Of a DNA stretch of 64,000 nucleotides, positions 43,783 through 52,660 are shown one piece after another. The position numbers and the translations under genes were made by a program. Position 1 is the stretch's first letter; every line of letters starts with the position of its first letter. The stretch is from positions 62,001 through 126,000 of the forward strand of contig BNYG01000002.1 in assembly GCA_026000155.1 (NCBI GenBank), written 5' to 3'. Source of the stretch: Bacteroidia bacterium (GTDB taxonomy: Bacteria > Bacteroidota > Bacteroidia > Bacteroidales > Azobacteroidaceae). Under the pieces are notes generated by a model. That model had not been told where the DNA came from, did not search any database, and saw only the letters and a program-made list of their open reading frames with translations.

Positions 43783-44145
43783 ATGAAGCAATTGACTGCA
43801 AAAGAAGAAAAAATTATGGGCATTTTCTGGGAAAAAGGCGCCTTATTCGTCAAACAACTGATGGAAGAGTTTGAAGAACCTAAACCGCACTACAATACGC
43901 TCTCAACCTTTGTTCGGAGTTTGGAAGAAAAAGGATACATTGGATACAATGCTTACGGGAACACCTATCAATATTATGCTTTGGTTTCGAAAGAAGATTA
44001 CCACCAAAAAACATTGAAAAACGTGGTTGCCAAATATTTCGACAATTCCTACACGCGATTGGTGTCGGCAATGATTGAAGAAGAAGATATTTCGATTGAT
44101 GAATTGCAAAATTTAATCCAACAAGTTAAAAATCAACCCAAATAA
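43783..44145 (+). CDS. blaI: BlaI/MecI/CopY-family repressor
   Basis: A 120-residue winged-helix repressor: LTAKEEKIMGIFWEKGALFV, then the recognition region PKPHYNTLSTFVRSLEEKGYI and a C-terminal dimer helix (TRLVSAMIEEEDISIDELQ). In this family the repressor is cleaved after signalling by a membrane M56 peptidase, which is encoded next. The stop shares one base with the blaR start. Dyads of ACTATAA-type sequence lie upstream. What it controls besides itself is unknown; no beta-lactamase gene is adjacent. Confidence 0.92.
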   Translation: MKQLTAKEEKIMGIFWEKGALFVKQLMEEFEEPKPHYNTLSTFVRSLEEKGYIGYNAYGNTYQYYALVSKEDYHQKTLKNVVAKYFDNSYTRLVSAMIEEEDISIDELQNLIQQVKNQPK

Positions 44146-45605
44146 TGGAAACATTCTTTTTATATCTTATCAAATCGGCGATTTGTTTGGCGCTGTTCTA
44201 CATTGGCTATAAATTGCTGTTGAGCAAAGAAACATTTTTCCGTTTTAACCGGTTTGTATTGTTAATTGGGATAAGTCTTTGCGCCATTCTTCCGCTGATA
44301 AGTTTCCCAATCACAGCCAAAATGCCGTTTCATCAACCGATTGCCGAAATCGAAAATTTTATTTGGAGAAATCAACAGAAATTACCCGATGAAGTATTGC
44401 CTGAAATATTCAATAAGGAATTAAGCGAAACGCTTGTTCCCGAACAACAAACAGTTGTATCAAGGGTTGTGGAACAAGCCGGCAACTCTCATTTTTCATT
44501 CATTCGGTCGATTGGCTTACTTTATGGAATGGGTTGCTGCATGGCATTTATCACATTGATTATTTCCATTATCAAGATGATTTCGCTTTTGAGAAGCGGA
44601 AAGAAAATTAACTTGGGAAAAGAAACGATTGTTATTGTAAAAGAAAAAATAGTTCCTTTCAGTTTCGGAAAATTGATTGCACTTTCGGAAAGCGATTATC
44701 AGCAGAATTTCAGCGCTATACTGACGCACGAAAAAGTGCATATTAGAAAAAATCACTCATTGGATTTGCTGTTTGCAGAGGTTTTTATTATCCTGCAATG
44801 GTTTAATCCTGCAATGTGGTTGTTGAAACGGGAAATGAAAAATATTCACGAATACGAAGTCGATCAAAATGTAATTCAATCAGGCATTGATGCAATACAA
44901 TATCAATTATTATTAATCCAAAAAGCCGTTGGCGGAAAGTCGTACGCTTTGGCTAACAGCTTTAATCACAGTAAAATTAAAAACAGAATTACCATGATGT
45001 TAAAAAAGAAATCAACGCATGGAGCACGGTTGAAAACATTGCTTTTCGTACCGTTGGCAGCAGTCGGACTGCTAGCCTTTGCTCATCCGGAAATAACCCG
45101 GAATGAAGAAAAATCGCTGAACAGCGAAAGTGCAAACCTCATTCAACAAGAAACGCCACAAGCGACAGAAAATGTTGAAGATACGGCTAACATAAAACAG
45201 CAAAAAGCGCCAGTAGTGATGTTTCCTCCACCCATCATACATTGGTATATGGAAGCCTCTTCTGTTACAGAAGAAAAAAGAGAGGTGGCAGTCTATCAAC
45301 CAAAGAAAGATACAAAGAAATACGTTATTGTCGATATTGAAATTAATCATGACAAGACGGAAAATGGCAAAATCTTCCCTAACTGGATATCCAATGGAAC
45401 TACTGTAAAAACGGACACTATCGTGTATCATGATTATTTAAATACTCAGTCTTTTATTGTAATGAATGGCGACACATTAGAATTAATCCAACCAATTCAA
45501 GATAAATACAAGAATTACATTAAAATGACGAGTAAATACAAAGAAATGAAAGTTAAAAATGGTGGTGGTCCGATTTTACAAATTATCCATAGACGAGACC
45601 AGTAA
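44145..45605 (+). CDS. BlaR1/MecR1-type M56 membrane metallopeptidase
   Basis: A 486-residue sensor protease with N-terminal transmembrane helices (YLIKSAICLALFYIGYKLLL, RFVLLIGISLCAILPLISF, a third near 120-140) and a zinc protease motif LTHEKVHIRKNHS (His195-Glu-Lys-Val-His199), with EYEVDQ as the likely third ligand region. A last transmembrane helix (TLLFVPLAAVGLLAFAHP) precedes a periplasmic tail of about 160 residues that is not a penicillin-binding domain, so the sensed signal is probably not a beta-lactam. It should cleave BlaI. Confidence 0.88.
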   Translation: METFFLYLIKSAICLALFYIGYKLLLSKETFFRFNRFVLLIGISLCAILPLISFPITAKMPFHQPIAEIENFIWRNQQKLPDEVLPEIFNKELSETLVPEQQTVVSRVVEQAGNSHFSFIRSIGLLYGMGCCMAFITLIISIIKMISLLRSGKKINLGKETIVIVKEKIVPFSFGKLIALSESDYQQNFSAILTHEKVHIRKNHSLDLLFAEVFIILQWFNPAMWLLKREMKNIHEYEVDQNVIQSGIDAIQYQLLLIQKAVGGKSYALANSFNHSKIKNRITMMLKKKSTHGARLKTLLFVPLAAVGLLAFAHPEITRNEEKSLNSESANLIQQETPQATENVEDTANIKQQKAPVVMFPPPIIHWYMEASSVTEEKREVAVYQPKKDTKKYVIVDIEINHDKTENGKIFPNWISNGTTVKTDTIVYHDYLNTQSFIVMNGDTLELIQPIQDKYKNYIKMTSKYKEMKVKNGGGPILQIIHRRDQ

Positions 45606-45611
45606 ATACTT

Positions 45612-45702
45612 TCCCGCAGCACTTAGCTGAAAGTCATTCAACCGGGTGCGTTGCGGGAACGGATTTATGAGATTTGCCGTTCGGCAATAAAGCGGAATAA
45701 AC
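45612..45702 (+). pseudogene. Second WYL-domain 3' remnant
   Basis: Reads LSRST, a TAG, then LKVIQPGALRERIYEICRSA and IKRNKQ to a stop; it is closely related to the remnant at 43.2 kb. The two remnants flank the blaI-blaR pair. Confidence 0.65.
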
Positions 45703-45720
45703 AATAAAGATTAAGAATGA

Positions 45721-45873
45721 TTACGGCTTTACAGCAACAATTTGATTGTCGCAAAGAATAATTAACTCACTGTTCTTTGCCTTTTTATCGACAAGGAGTT
45801 TTTCGTAAGTGATTTCAAGTCCTTTTAGGATTTTGTCCACTCGCTTTATACTTTCTTTATCTTTGGCTGTCAT
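45721..45873 (-). CDS. 50-residue partner of the zeta-type kinase
   Basis: A small basic helical protein: MTAKDKESIKRVDKILKGLE, then ITYEKLLVDKKAKNSELIIL and RDNQIVAVKP. Its start lies inside the end of the zeta-type kinase gene (17-bp overlap), so translation is coupled. Position and size suggest an antitoxin or accessory protein, although in classical epsilon-zeta systems the antitoxin gene is upstream. A nearly identical C-terminal part survives as a remnant at 21.8-22.0 kb, so the gene belongs to a repeated family. Confidence 0.65.
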   Translation of the reverse strand: MTAKDKESIKRVDKILKGLEITYEKLLVDKKAKNSELIILCDNQIVAVKP

Positions 45874-46441
45874 AATACTTTTTTATAAGATTGAATTTAA
45901 CATTATTAAGAATAGATAGTCCTAAATTATTTATTTTCTTTGCAATCAATTCATGCCTGCCTTCCGAATTGTCGAAAATCAATACCTCATCTGCAATGGG
46001 AAAATAAATCTCAAATAAATTGATAATTCCGTTTATATATCGCCTTTCTATTACCCTTTCATCAATATTGTGTCCGCCCTCAGATACCCGTTTTTTTACT
46101 CTTGCCTTTGCCAAATCTACTGTTTGCAACCAAAAAAACAACAAAGTAACATTATAGCCTGCTACTTTGGCTCGTAAAATGGTATTTTTATACGTTTTTG
46201 TCGCCAAGGTAGTTTCAAAGGCAAAATTAGCATTTTCGGTCAGTAGCTCATCTAACCGATGCAGCATTATTCGACCTGCTTCAATGGCGACCTTCTCCGG
46301 TTGAAAAGGCGATAAACCCCTTGCTATTTCATCTGCATTCACAAATTCCTTACAATCTAATATATCAGGCAAAATGGTAAACGATGCGGTGGTTTTCCCT
46401 GCACCGTTACATCCGGCTATGATATACAGATTTTTATTCAT
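45857..46441 (-). CDS. Zeta-toxin-like P-loop kinase
   Basis: 194 residues with Walker A IAGCNGAGKTTAS (near residue 8), the zeta/AK-like FVNADEIARGLSPF segment, an FAFETTLATKTY motif and the lid RVSEGGHNIDERVIERRY. Zeta-family toxins phosphorylate UDP-sugar precursors of peptidoglycan; many chromosomal relatives are uncharacterised. A 50-residue protein is encoded downstream with overlap. The promoter was not identified with confidence. Confidence 0.85.
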   Translation of the reverse strand: MNKNLYIIAGCNGAGKTTASFTILPDILDCKEFVNADEIARGLSPFQPEKVAIEAGRIMLHRLDELLTENANFAFETTLATKTYKNTILRAKVAGYNVTLLFFWLQTVDLAKARVKKRVSEGGHNIDERVIERRYINGIINLFEIYFPIADEVLIFDNSEGRHELIAKKINNLGLSILNNVKFNLIKKYYDSQR

Positions 46442-46662
46442 TGATTGCTTTTTGAAATTAATGTCTTAATCAAGGCAAAGATAGTGGTTTTTCTTGTAAT
46501 TGCATAACCCTATTTTAATCGAATTTGATTTGGATAATATTAATTTTTCAACTACATTTACACCTGTTTCATTCCGATTATGTGATAAAAATCACATTTA
46601 AAGAAATGGCTGGATATGGCATTAAAGATTCCTACTCATAAAGAATTTTTATAATTTTTGCG

Positions 46663-46670
46663 TACATTTG
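46663..46670 (+). promoter_or_regulatory. -7 box for prfC
   Basis: TACATTTG matches TAnnTTTG, 19 bp before the prfC start codon. The remaining upstream gap (46442-46660) shows no other feature. Confidence 0.6.
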
Positions 46671-46689
46671 CACCAAAATTAAAAAATAA

Positions 46690-48270
46690 ATGAGCGAACT
46701 AACAAACGAGATACAGCGCCGCCGTACTTTTGCCATCATCTCCCACCCCGATGCGGGAAAAACGACATTGACCGAAAAACTCCTGCTTTTTGGGGGGGCT
46801 ATTCACGTGGCGGGCGCTGTCAAATCCAATAAAATCAAGAAAACAGCCACTTCCGACTGGATGGAAATCGAAAAACAACGCGGTATTTCCGTGGCCACTT
46901 CCGTAATGGGTTTTGATTATGACGACTATAAAATCAACATCTTGGACACGCCCGGACACCAGGATTTTGCGGAAGATACTTACCGTACTTTAACCGCAGT
47001 CGATAGTGTGATTATTGTGGTCGATATTGCCAAAGGCGTGGAAGCCCAAACCCGTAAGCTGATGGAAGTCTGCCGGATGCGCAAAACGCCGGTCATGATT
47101 TTTGTCAATAAAATGGACAGGGACGGACAAGATCCTTTCGATTTATTGGACGAATTGGAACAGGAACTCAAAATTCATGTCCGCCCCTTGAGTTGGCCGA
47201 TAGAAATGGGCGTCAAATTCAAAGGCGTTTACAATATTTACGAACAAAAACTGGATTTATATACCCCGAGCAAACAAACCATCACCGAATCGGTGCAAAT
47301 CAAAGACATCAGCAGTCCCGAACTGGAAAAACAAATCGGGGATGATTTGGCGAAAAAATTGCGCGCAGACCTCGAATTAATCGAAGGTGTTTATCCGACT
47401 TTTGATGTAGCAACCTATTTGAAAGGGGATTTGGCGCCGGTCTTTTTCGGTTCGGCTTTGAATAATTTCGGTGTAAAAGAATTACTGGATTGTTTTGTTC
47501 GGATTGCCCCCTCGCCGCGCGTGGTGGTAGCCGAAGAAAGAGCGGTGGATCCCGAGAAAGACCCGTTTTCCGGATTTGTCTTTAAGATTCATGCCAATAT
47601 GGATCCGAATCACCGGAGTTGCATTGCTTTCCTGAAAATCTGTTCCGGCAAATTTGAACGCAATGCCAATTACAAGCACGTCCGGTTTGATAAGATGATG
47701 AAATTTTCGCAGGCCACGGCTTTCATGGCACAGAAAAAAGAAACGGTCGATGAGGCTTATGCGGGTGATATCATTGGTCTGCCGGATACCGGAAATTTCA
47801 AAATCGGCGACACGCTGACTTCCGGTGAAAGCTTGCATTTCAAAGGCTTGCCGAGTTTTTCGCCGGAAATGTTCAAGTACATCGAAAATGCCGACCCGAT
47901 GAAAGCCAAGCAATTGAACAAAGGCATTGACCAATTGATGGATGAAGGCGTGGCACAACTTTTCGTCAACCAATTCAACGGACGGAAAATCATCGGAACA
48001 GTCGGACAATTGCAGTTTGAAGTCATCCAATACCGTTTATTGCACGAATACGGCGCCCAATGCAAATGGGAACCGATTCATCTATACAAAGCTTGCTGGA
48101 TTGAAAGCGATGCGCCGGAAGCTTTGGAAAATTTCAAGAAACGAAAATACCAATACATGGCGTTGGATAAACAAGGGCGGGATGTCTTTTTGGCAGATTC
48201 GGCTTATGTGCTGCAAATGGCGCAACAGGATTTTCCAGATATTCGTTTTCATTTTAGTTCGGAATTTTAA
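46690..48270 (+). CDS. prfC: Peptide chain release factor 3
   Basis: A 526-residue translational GTPase that recycles release factors 1 and 2 after termination. G1 is [16 protein letters not shown]3 DTPGHQDF and G4 NKMDRDG, with RF3-specific [23 protein letters not shown] sequence (here [12 protein letters not shown]), followed by domain II ([18 protein letters not shown]) and the C-terminal [10 protein letters not shown]. Full length. Monocistronic with its own promoter box. Confidence 0.96.
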   Translation: MSELTNEIQRRRTFAIISHPDAGKTTLTEKLLLFGGAIHVAGAVKSNKIKKTATSDWMEIEKQRGISVATSVMGFDYDDYKINILDTPGHQDFAEDTYRTLTAVDSVIIVVDIAKGVEAQTRKLMEVCRMRKTPVMIFVNKMDRDGQDPFDLLDELEQELKIHVRPLSWPIEMGVKFKGVYNIYEQKLDLYTPSKQTITESVQIKDISSPELEKQIGDDLAKKLRADLELIEGVYPTFDVATYLKGDLAPVFFGSALNNFGVKELLDCFVRIAPSPRVVVAEERAVDPEKDPFSGFVFKIHANMDPNHRSCIAFLKICSGKFERNANYKHVRFDKMMKFSQATAFMAQKKETVDEAYAGDIIGLPDTGNFKIGDTLTSGESLHFKGLPSFSPEMFKYIENADPMKAKQLNKGIDQLMDEGVAQLFVNQFNGRKIIGTVGQLQFEVIQYRLLHEYGAQCKWEPIHLYKACWIESDAPEALENFKKRKYQYMALDKQGRDVFLADSAYVLQMAQQDFPDIRFHFSSEF

Positions 48271-48333
48271 AGCGAAAAATCAAAATATATTTCTTTTATT
48301 ATCATTTGTATCAAAAAATTTACGATATTTGCA

Positions 48334-48375
48334 TTACGTAAATTATGTAACGTAAAACATGTAACGTAAATTATG
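48334..48375 (+). repeat. Three tandem 14-bp repeats ending at a start codon
   Basis: TTACGTAAATTATG, TAACGTAAAACATG and TAACGTAAATTATG follow one another without gap; the ATG of the third unit is the start of the ATPase gene. Each unit contains an ATG. The repeats may be operator sites or a slippage-prone start region. Confidence 0.8.
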
Positions 48376-49401
48376 AAACAAGCAGTAGTAAATCCATTCT
48401 TATTGACCGGATATGAGGGTCCTGAGTATTTCTGTGACAGGAAGTTAGAAACTCAAAAAATAACGGAAGCGCTCACAAACGGGCGAAATATAACGTTAAT
48501 CAGTCCTCGCCGTATAGGAAAAACAGGTCTGATTCACCATGTTTTTCATACTTTGGAGGAACAGCAAGATTCTTCCTGCTTCTATTTGGATATTTATCAC
48601 ACCCATTCTCTTCATGATTTTGTACAGGTGTTTGCCGAAACAGTAATCGGTTCGCTTGATACCAAATCGCAAAAGTTTGACAAAACGGAGGAATCGCTGA
48701 AAGAAATTTTTGCTTATTTGGTTGATTCGGGGAAAGTATGTTATATCGCTATGGATGAATTTCAACAAATAACCAACTATCCGGAAAAAGGAGTGGAAGC
48801 CTTATTACGTTCCTACATACAGCAATTGACCTCGGTTCATTTTATCTTTTCCGGAAGCCAAAAGCATGTCATGGAAACGTTGTTTACCTCTGCTTCCCGT
48901 CCCTTCTACCAAAGTACCCAAATGCTGCAATTAAAAGAGATTGACTTGACCGATTATCAATCATTTGTATTGAAACTTTTTGAAAAAGGGAAAAAGGCCA
49001 TAACGACAGGAGCTATTGATTGGGCTTATCAGATAGTCCATGGGCATACCTGGTACGTGCAAGTGCTCTTTAATCGAGCCTACTCACTAAGAGATACATT
49101 AGTTGATGTTATTCAAGTTGAAAATGTATTAACGGAAATATTGGAGGAAAACGAGGTAACCTATCTCACCTATTGCAATTTAGTCACCGGCAAACAGTTA
49201 GCACTGCTAAAAGCCATTGCAAAAGAAGGGCAAGTGACGGAACCGACTGCCTCGTCTTTTATCCGTGAACATAATCTGGGTGCGGCAAGTACGGTCAGCA
49301 CCTCTTTGAAAAGCTTACTTGCGAAAGAATTGTTGTTTAATAACAAGGGAAATTATTTTATTTACGACCGTTTTTTTTCACTATGGTTGAAAAAAATTTG
49401 A
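48373..49401 (+). CDS. AAA-type ATPase (archaeal ATPase-like)
   Basis: 342 residues: NPFLLTGYEGPEYFCDRK at the start, Walker A ISPRRIGKTGLIHHV (near residue 45), Walker B CYIAMDEFQQI, sensor FIFSGSQKHVM and a C-terminal winged-helix region (GQVTEPTASSFIREHNLGAAS ... LLAKELLF). It lacks the nuclease-like end of the ATPase at 17.75 kb. Such ATPases are frequent accessory genes of unknown role. The start codon is part of a tandem repeat array. Confidence 0.85.
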   Translation: MKQAVVNPFLLTGYEGPEYFCDRKLETQKITEALTNGRNITLISPRRIGKTGLIHHVFHTLEEQQDSSCFYLDIYHTHSLHDFVQVFAETVIGSLDTKSQKFDKTEESLKEIFAYLVDSGKVCYIAMDEFQQITNYPEKGVEALLRSYIQQLTSVHFIFSGSQKHVMETLFTSASRPFYQSTQMLQLKEIDLTDYQSFVLKLFEKGKKAITTGAIDWAYQIVHGHTWYVQVLFNRAYSLRDTLVDVIQVENVLTEILEENEVTYLTYCNLVTGKQLALLKAIAKEGQVTEPTASSFIREHNLGAASTVSTSLKSLLAKELLFNNKGNYFIYDRFFSLWLKKI

Positions 49402-49453
49402 ACTTTATTGCTGACCAAATAGTTATTATAATAAACATTTTAATATAGGGAAT

Positions 49454-49570
49454 ATGAAAAAGATAGCTTTTATTTCAGTGGCATTCATTGCCTGTATGGC
49501 TTGCGGATCGTTGAAACTCACAGAGGGAACCTATTTCTTTTTCAGGAGAGATGAAACTACCTTCCTGACT
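49454..49570 (+). pseudogene. Truncated lipoprotein gene
   Basis: KKIAFISVAFIACMACGSLK is a lipoprotein signal with a lipobox Cys, followed by TEGTYFFFRRDETTFLTFND. From about 49572 the frame runs through the antisense of the helicase gene and has no meaning. The mature domain has therefore been lost at a junction with the helicase gene end. Confidence 0.6.
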
Positions 49571-49571
49571 T

Positions 49572-51422
49572 TTAACGATTTTTTCCTTCAAACAGTTCCC
49601 GTCTTTTGGGAATCGTCAGTTCCAATTCCTCGGTCAAGGCGATATTATTGTACCTTACTTTTTTCATATTTTCCAAAAAAAGGATAATATCTTCTTCCGA
49701 TTGGATGATATTCTTGCGGAACGTTTTATTCTTTTTGGTCAATTTGAAACCATGAATATAGTTTTGCAAGGGGATTAATATCCTTGAAACCACATTCTGA
49801 TGATAGTATGCAACAGCTTTTTGGCAACGTTCTTTTAAAAGGGAAATATCGCTGTCGGTTTCTTCATTCCGGATAATCAGGATTAAGTGGTTTTGAAATT
49901 TCAGGGTCACATCTTCCAATTCCCGGACAATACTTTTATAATCGACCACCAGGGACTTGGCAATGCGGTATTCTTCCCCATCCTTGTCTTCCAACAATTT
50001 TTCCATGTCCCGGATAACGGTGTACATGGGTTTCCAATCGAAATACAATAACAGACGGTCTGTCCAAAACCGGCGTTTTCCTTGACGGAATAATTTCAAT
50101 AAATCCTGTTCCGTTTTTTCGTTGCGGCTGAATTCCACGGCATAATCGTCCGTCATGATGCAGTTGGGATGAATGCGGGAATAGAGGACAATTCCATTTA
50201 AAGAAGTGCAACGACTCAAGGCCACATAAGCTTGTCCCGCTGCAAACGAAGCGCCGATATCAATAATGGCTTTGTCAAACGTGAGCCCCTGGCTTTTGTG
50301 GATGGTAATGGCCCACGCCAAGCGCAAAGGGTATTGTGTGAAAGAACCTAATACCTCCTCTTCAATCTTGCCGGTTTCCTTGTTGAGCGTATAGCGCATA
50401 TTTTCCCACACTTCTTTCGTGACTAAAACATTTTCGTTGATATCGGAAAGATACACATAAATCTGGTCGGCAACGATTTGAGTGATGGTTCCGATTTTTC
50501 CATTATAATAGCGCCGGGGAGTTTCCGTATCGTTCCGTATAAACATGACCTGAGCGCCGGGTTTCAATTTCAAATGCAAATCGGTCGGCAGGGAATAATC
50601 GGGAAAATCGCCTTTTACTTCCCCGGTAAAAATCCGTTCATCACCCGGTAATTTGGCTAATTTGCCGTTGTTGATATTATCCGCTTTATAATTATGTGTT
50701 GTAAGAATAATATACTTATCGTCTTCGTCAGGAATGAAATTGCGGTTGTACAGGCTGTTTAAGGTTTGAATATCTTCATTCGTAATGATATTATTCCGTA
50801 CCCGGTTCAATAAATCGACAAAAACAGGCTCGCCTTGCCGGTAAATCTTTTTCAATTCCAGATAAATGGGTTTGGTTTGTTGGATAACGTGCGAATGAAA
50901 GAAAAATGTACTTTGATAATACTCTTTCAGCAAGTTCCATTCATCTTCTTTGGCCACCGGCGGTAATTGGAACATATCGCCGATATACAATACCTGAACG
51001 CCTCCGAAAGGTTTGGAATTATGCCGAAAACTGCGTAAGGAAACGTCTATCGCATCCAGCGTATCCGCCCGCAACATACTGACTTCGTCAATAATCAACA
51101 ATTCCAACTGTTTCAATAAATCAATTTTCTGTTTGGAAAAACGGAAAAAGTTTTTCTTCAACGCATTTCCGGAATAGCCGGGAATATAGGGTTCAAACGG
51201 TAACTGAAAAAGGGAATGCAGGGTAGTTCCTCCGGCATTAATCGCCGCTACGCCTGTCGGAGCCGCCACAATCGCATTTTTGTGCGTATGTTCCTTGATG
51301 TATTTTAAGAAAGTCGTTTTACCTGTTCCGGCTTTTCCGGTCAGGAACAGATGTTCGGAGGTTTGGTTCACAAAGTCCGAAGCCAACTGAAAAATACTGT
51401 TGTTTTCGTCGGGAGTAATCAT
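49572..51422 (-). CDS. Pif1/RecD-like SF1 DNA helicase
   Basis: A 616-residue superfamily 1B helicase. Walker A TGKAGTGKTTFLKYI (near residue 29), AAPTGVAAINAGGTTLHSLF, Walker B LLIIDEVSMLRADTLD, motif III YIGDMFQLPPV, and the C-terminal motifs AITIHKSQGLTFDKA and AYVALSRC. A C-terminal extension of about 170 residues is helical with no recognised domain. The likely role is DNA unwinding in repair or replication. Its ATG overlaps the MFS gene stop by four bases, so the two are cotranscribed. Confidence 0.93.
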   Translation of the reverse strand: MITPDENNSIFQLASDFVNQTSEHLFLTGKAGTGKTTFLKYIKEHTHKNAIVAAPTGVAAINAGGTTLHSLFQLPFEPYIPGYSGNALKKNFFRFSKQKIDLLKQLELLIIDEVSMLRADTLDAIDVSLRSFRHNSKPFGGVQVLYIGDMFQLPPVAKEDEWNLLKEYYQSTFFFHSHVIQQTKPIYLELKKIYRQGEPVFVDLLNRVRNNIITNEDIQTLNSLYNRNFIPDEDDKYIILTTHNYKADNINNGKLAKLPGDERIFTGEVKGDFPDYSLPTDLHLKLKPGAQVMFIRNDTETPRRYYNGKIGTITQIVADQIYVYLSDINENVLVTKEVWENMRYTLNKETGKIEEEVLGSFTQYPLRLAWAITIHKSQGLTFDKAIIDIGASFAAGQAYVALSRCTSLNGIVLYSRIHPNCIMTDDYAVEFSRNEKTEQDLLKLFRQGKRRFWTDRLLLYFDWKPMYTVIRDMEKLLEDKDGEEYRIAKSLVVDYKSIVRELEDVTLKFQNHLILIIRNEETDSDISLLKERCQKAVAYYHQNVVSRILIPLQNYIHGFKLTKKNKTFRKNIIQSEEDIILFLENMKKVRYNNIALTEELELTIPKRRELFEGKNR

Positions 51423-52591
51423 GGTTTCGTTTGTTCTTTTTTTCGGAATATAGTAGTTAAAAGTAACATAATCAGCGTTAAGCCAAAAACATAGAGAAAG
51501 GATACGCGCATATTATACGCATCGGCAATCATGCCGATTACAAACGGACCGAATAGAAATCCGGTTCCGCTAATCATATTGACCATCGCCAAACCTTCGC
51601 CCGGACTGACGTCTTTTTGGTTTCCTGCCAAACTGTAAATAACAGGAACTAAATACGATAAGCCGACTCCGGAAATGAATAATCCCGCAATGGCGAAATA
51701 AATTTGTGTGCCCGAAATCAAAATCAACAAGCCGGTTCCGGTCGTAATACAGCAAGCCAATAAAATAGCCGAACTGCCGTATCGTTTCCGGATGGAATCG
51801 CCAAAAAAACGTCCGAAAGCGATAAAAGCGGAATAAATCGCCAGTCCGACCGGCGCCACCGTTTCCGATAAATCAACTATCGTTTTCATATACACCGTAC
51901 TCCAATCGGAAATGCTCCCCTCGATGATGCGTCCGCAAAAAGCGATAAAGGCAATCAACAGCAAGATTCCTTTGGGAAACAGCACCCGGAATTTATCCTG
52001 CGAGCGGTCCTTACCGGGCGTTTCTTTCAGGAAATAATTTCGTATAATATAAAAGGTATTGAGCGCTAAAAAAGAGACAATAAACAAATGATACATCACC
52101 GGTATTTTAAACGCAAGAAACACAATACTTAATAATGCCCCGGAGCACATTCCGATATAAAACAGCGCATGGAACAAGGTAAGAATCGGACGGTGATACA
52201 CTTTTTCCACCAGGATTGAATTGGCATTAATCGCCACATCCGTCAGCGAAACCATTGCTCCGTAAATCATACACAAAGCGTACAAACAGTACAGATTAGG
52301 CATAAGAGTAAGAAACGGCAGAATAATAATATACACATAGCCCATTACCGACAGTCTTTTGCATCCGTATTTATGGACGAAAAAGGCGCAAAAAGGAGTC
52401 ATTCCCAACGAACCGATAGACATGCAAAAAGGAATCAAGCTCAATTGCCCGATGGATAAGTGGTACAATTCCTGCAATGACGGAAAGCGGGAGAGAAAAG
52501 ACGCAAAAATAAAACCCATCAAAAAAAATTGTACCAATAAGGCTCTTCTGGCGCGGACTTTTGTCCGTTGAAAAGGTAATTTAATAATCAT
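51419..52591 (-). CDS. MFS transporter
   Basis: 390 residues with 12 predicted membrane helices. FLMGFIFASFLSRFPSLQEL starts helix 1; the loop FFVHKYGCKRLSVMG is the MFS motif A region; FALYMIYGAM-like DVAINANSILVEK and EGSISDWSTVYM resemble the YbjJ/FucP-like branch. The substrate is unknown. It is the first gene of a two-gene unit with the helicase, separated from tolC by 69 bp. Confidence 0.88.
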   Translation of the reverse strand: MIIKLPFQRTKVRARRALLVQFFLMGFIFASFLSRFPSLQELYHLSIGQLSLIPFCMSIGSLGMTPFCAFFVHKYGCKRLSVMGYVYIIILPFLTLMPNLYCLYALCMIYGAMVSLTDVAINANSILVEKVYHRPILTLFHALFYIGMCSGALLSIVFLAFKIPVMYHLFIVSFLALNTFYIIRNYFLKETPGKDRSQDKFRVLFPKGILLLIAFIAFCGRIIEGSISDWSTVYMKTIVDLSETVAPVGLAIYSAFIAFGRFFGDSIRKRYGSSAILLACCITTGTGLLILISGTQIYFAIAGLFISGVGLSYLVPVIYSLAGNQKDVSPGEGLAMVNMISGTGFLFGPFVIGMIADAYNMRVSFLYVFGLTLIMLLLTTIFRKKEQTKP

Positions 52592-52660
52592 TGTTTCTCG
52601 TTTATGAGCGCAAAGATAGTGTTTTTTTATATTATGCTACACTTTTTTAGTGACAATATT

